5,855 bases of DNA from Clostridia bacterium. Its GTDB lineage: Bacteria > Bacillota > Clostridia > Christensenellales > UBA1242. This document shows positions 4,706 to 5,855 of this stretch, piece after piece. The stretch spans positions 1 through 5,855 of the forward strand of contig CAAGCR010000110.1 in the NCBI GenBank assembly GCA_900768425.1, written 5' to 3'. Below the pieces are notes generated by a model. It was not told where the DNA came from and did no database searches. It was given only the letters and a program-made list of their open reading frames with translations. Positions within the stretch are counted from its first letter, which is position 1; each line of letters begins with the position of its first letter. The translations under genes were made by a program, and so were the position numbers.

Positions 4706-5802
4706 AGAATATAAAAAAGCTCTTATCACAACAAGGGCAAGAAATCTTACCAGATAATGCGATAAAAGATATTATTAAACAAAAAATTGGATTTGAAGAA
4801 AAACAAACTTCTCTTGTTTATGCCCATAATGGACAACAAAAAGTAGACAATGTTTTTAAAACAAAATTGTTTGCTTGTTCAATGGCATTAATTTTGTTGT
4901 TGATTGTTGGAATATTTATACCAATTTTATTAAATAAAAATGCAAATAAGAATAAAATTCAAATTTATAATAAATTTGCTCAGGTTACTAATGCAGAAAC
5001 ATTTTTTGCTTATAGTGCAGCTTCAGTCGGAGATTTACTGTCATCACCTTACACAGCGACAAATTGTTCAGTCATGGCAAATGCAATGTCTTGTGGAACA
5101 TATGTAACCCATACAAAAGAGTCAGATTTAGATTCTGCACAAACAGAAATAATTGATAAATATATGTCTTTAGTTGTAAATCTATTTGGTTCAAGTAAAA
5201 TTGAAAGCAATGTTGCAAAAGGTGATATTAATTATCAATTTGCTATGAATATCCATTATACTAATTTGAACGGGGAAGTTGTCTTTTTTAAAATGCTGTT
5301 TAATAAACTATTATTAAGCGAAGAGAAAGAAGAAGACGAAGTTGAACAAAATTATGCAATTGATGGAATCCTTTTAAAAGGTAACGAAAAATATCTTGTA
5401 GAAGGTTTGCATAAGGTTGAAACAGAGAAAGGGGAGTCCGAAAGTGAAATGTATTTTAAAGCTTTCCTAAATTCAGAAAAAAATTCATACATTGAAGTTC
5501 AACAAAATTTTGAAATTGAGAATGACGCACAGGAAAACGAGATTGAACAAGAATTTATTTACTCTTTATACAATAACGGCAAAGTAGTAGAAAAAAATAC
5601 TATTAAATATGAGGCAGAAGACGATGAATTAAGTTTAAAAATGCATATTATAACCGAAAATGAAACCAATAATTTATTATTTAATTATGAGAGAATTGAG
5701 AATAAAAATGCTCTTCATGTAGTAGGTAATATTGGTGATAAATCTATAAACTATTATATATATTTTCAAAAAGATGGTTACCAATATTCATTAGGGAATT
5801 AA
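4702..5802 (+). CDS. Probable anti-sigma factor with one membrane helix and a large external sensor domain
   Basis: The 366-residue protein has a cytoplasmic N-terminus (1-54), one membrane helix (about 56-78) and a roughly 288-residue outer part. The N-terminus, with LPDNAIKDIIKQKIG (16-30), resembles the short helical region found in many clostridial proteins that follow ECF sigma genes; it lacks the HxxxCxxC zinc motif of ZAS-type anti-sigmas. The outer part carries FFAYSAASV (101-109), two cysteines (C122, C131), an acidic stretch EEKEEDEVEQ (207-216) and beta-like segments, and parallels the divergently encoded lipoprotein over most of its length. Its ATG overlaps the sigma stop as ATGA and has a strong Shine-Dalgarno GGGAGG, so the pair is translationally coupled. 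Position and topology imply that it binds and restrains the sigma factor; this is inference. The signal and release mechanism are unknown. No terminator is seen in the remaining 53 bases. Confidence 0.8.
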   Translation: MKNIKKLLSQQGQEILPDNAIKDIIKQKIGFEEKQTSLVYAHNGQQKVDNVFKTKLFACSMALILLLIVGIFIPILLNKNANKNKIQIYNKFAQVTNAETFFAYSAASVGDLLSSPYTATNCSVMANAMSCGTYVTHTKESDLDSAQTEIIDKYMSLVVNLFGSSKIESNVAKGDINYQFAMNIHYTNLNGEVVFFKMLFNKLLLSEEKEEDEVEQNYAIDGILLKGNEKYLVEGLHKVETEKGESESEMYFKAFLNSEKNSYIEVQQNFEIENDAQENEIEQEFIYSLYNNGKVVEKNTIKYEAEDDELSLKMHIITENETNNLLFNYERIENKNALHVVGNIGDKSINYYIYFQKDGYQYSLGN

Positions 5803-5855
5803 AAATAAAGTGTTTATAAAAAAGATATGAAGTTGATAAAAATTTAACACAAGAA

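Noticed and set aside
1..5855. CRISPR array, tRNA or rRNA genes, complete insertion sequence
   Set aside because: No regularly spaced repeats, no cloverleaf-like GC-rich segments, no transposase and no terminal inverted repeats were seen.

Overview
The window is very AT-rich DNA (GC roughly a quarter by eye) with Shine-Dalgarno-led, tightly spaced genes. A yabP-yabQ-divIC cluster points to a low-GC Bacillota (Clostridia-type) lineage with endospore ancestry. Species cannot be named. The strongest evidence is homology-like motif matching to ComFC, YabP, YabQ, DivIC/FtsB and ECF sigma factors. Everything else is inference from layout and repeats.

Layout. Bases 1-257 have the look of a chromosomal replication origin: four perfect DnaA boxes (TTATNCACA), three one-mismatch boxes and an AT-rich repeated stretch. 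Bases 258-605 hold no gene but contain a GC-rich double-hairpin repeat (about 431-484) unlike its surroundings. A comFC-like gene (606-1328) lies on the minus strand. Divergent from it is the plus-strand cluster yabP (1388-1642), yabQ (1647-2021) and divIC (1996-2268). In Bacillus subtilis yabP, yabQ and divIC also lie close to the origin, which fits the origin reading of the left end. A small orphan gene (2420-2641) has its own candidate promoter and a strong terminator (2711-2747). The gene-free 2642-3046 stretch is packed with hairpins, including the terminator of the next minus-strand gene.

The right half is the most interesting part. A minus-strand lipoprotein gene (3047-3958) is divergent from a plus-strand operon made of an ECF sigma factor (4178-4705) and a single-pass membrane protein (4702-5802) in the anti-sigma position, joined by an ATGA overlap. 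The external domain of the membrane protein is visibly related to the lipoprotein over most of its length: same order of motifs, and an acidic low-complexity loop at the same place. Both divergent transcription units are also preceded by the same bipartite element, CAACAA-N14-ATTGTTATA(A/T)TAA, with identical spacing. My reading is a self-contained envelope-sensing module: the sigma factor would activate its own operon and the lipoprotein gene, and the lipoprotein would be a secreted twin of the sensor domain (feedback partner, ligand competitor or co-sensor). I do not recognise this module as a described system; the regulatory logic is inference.
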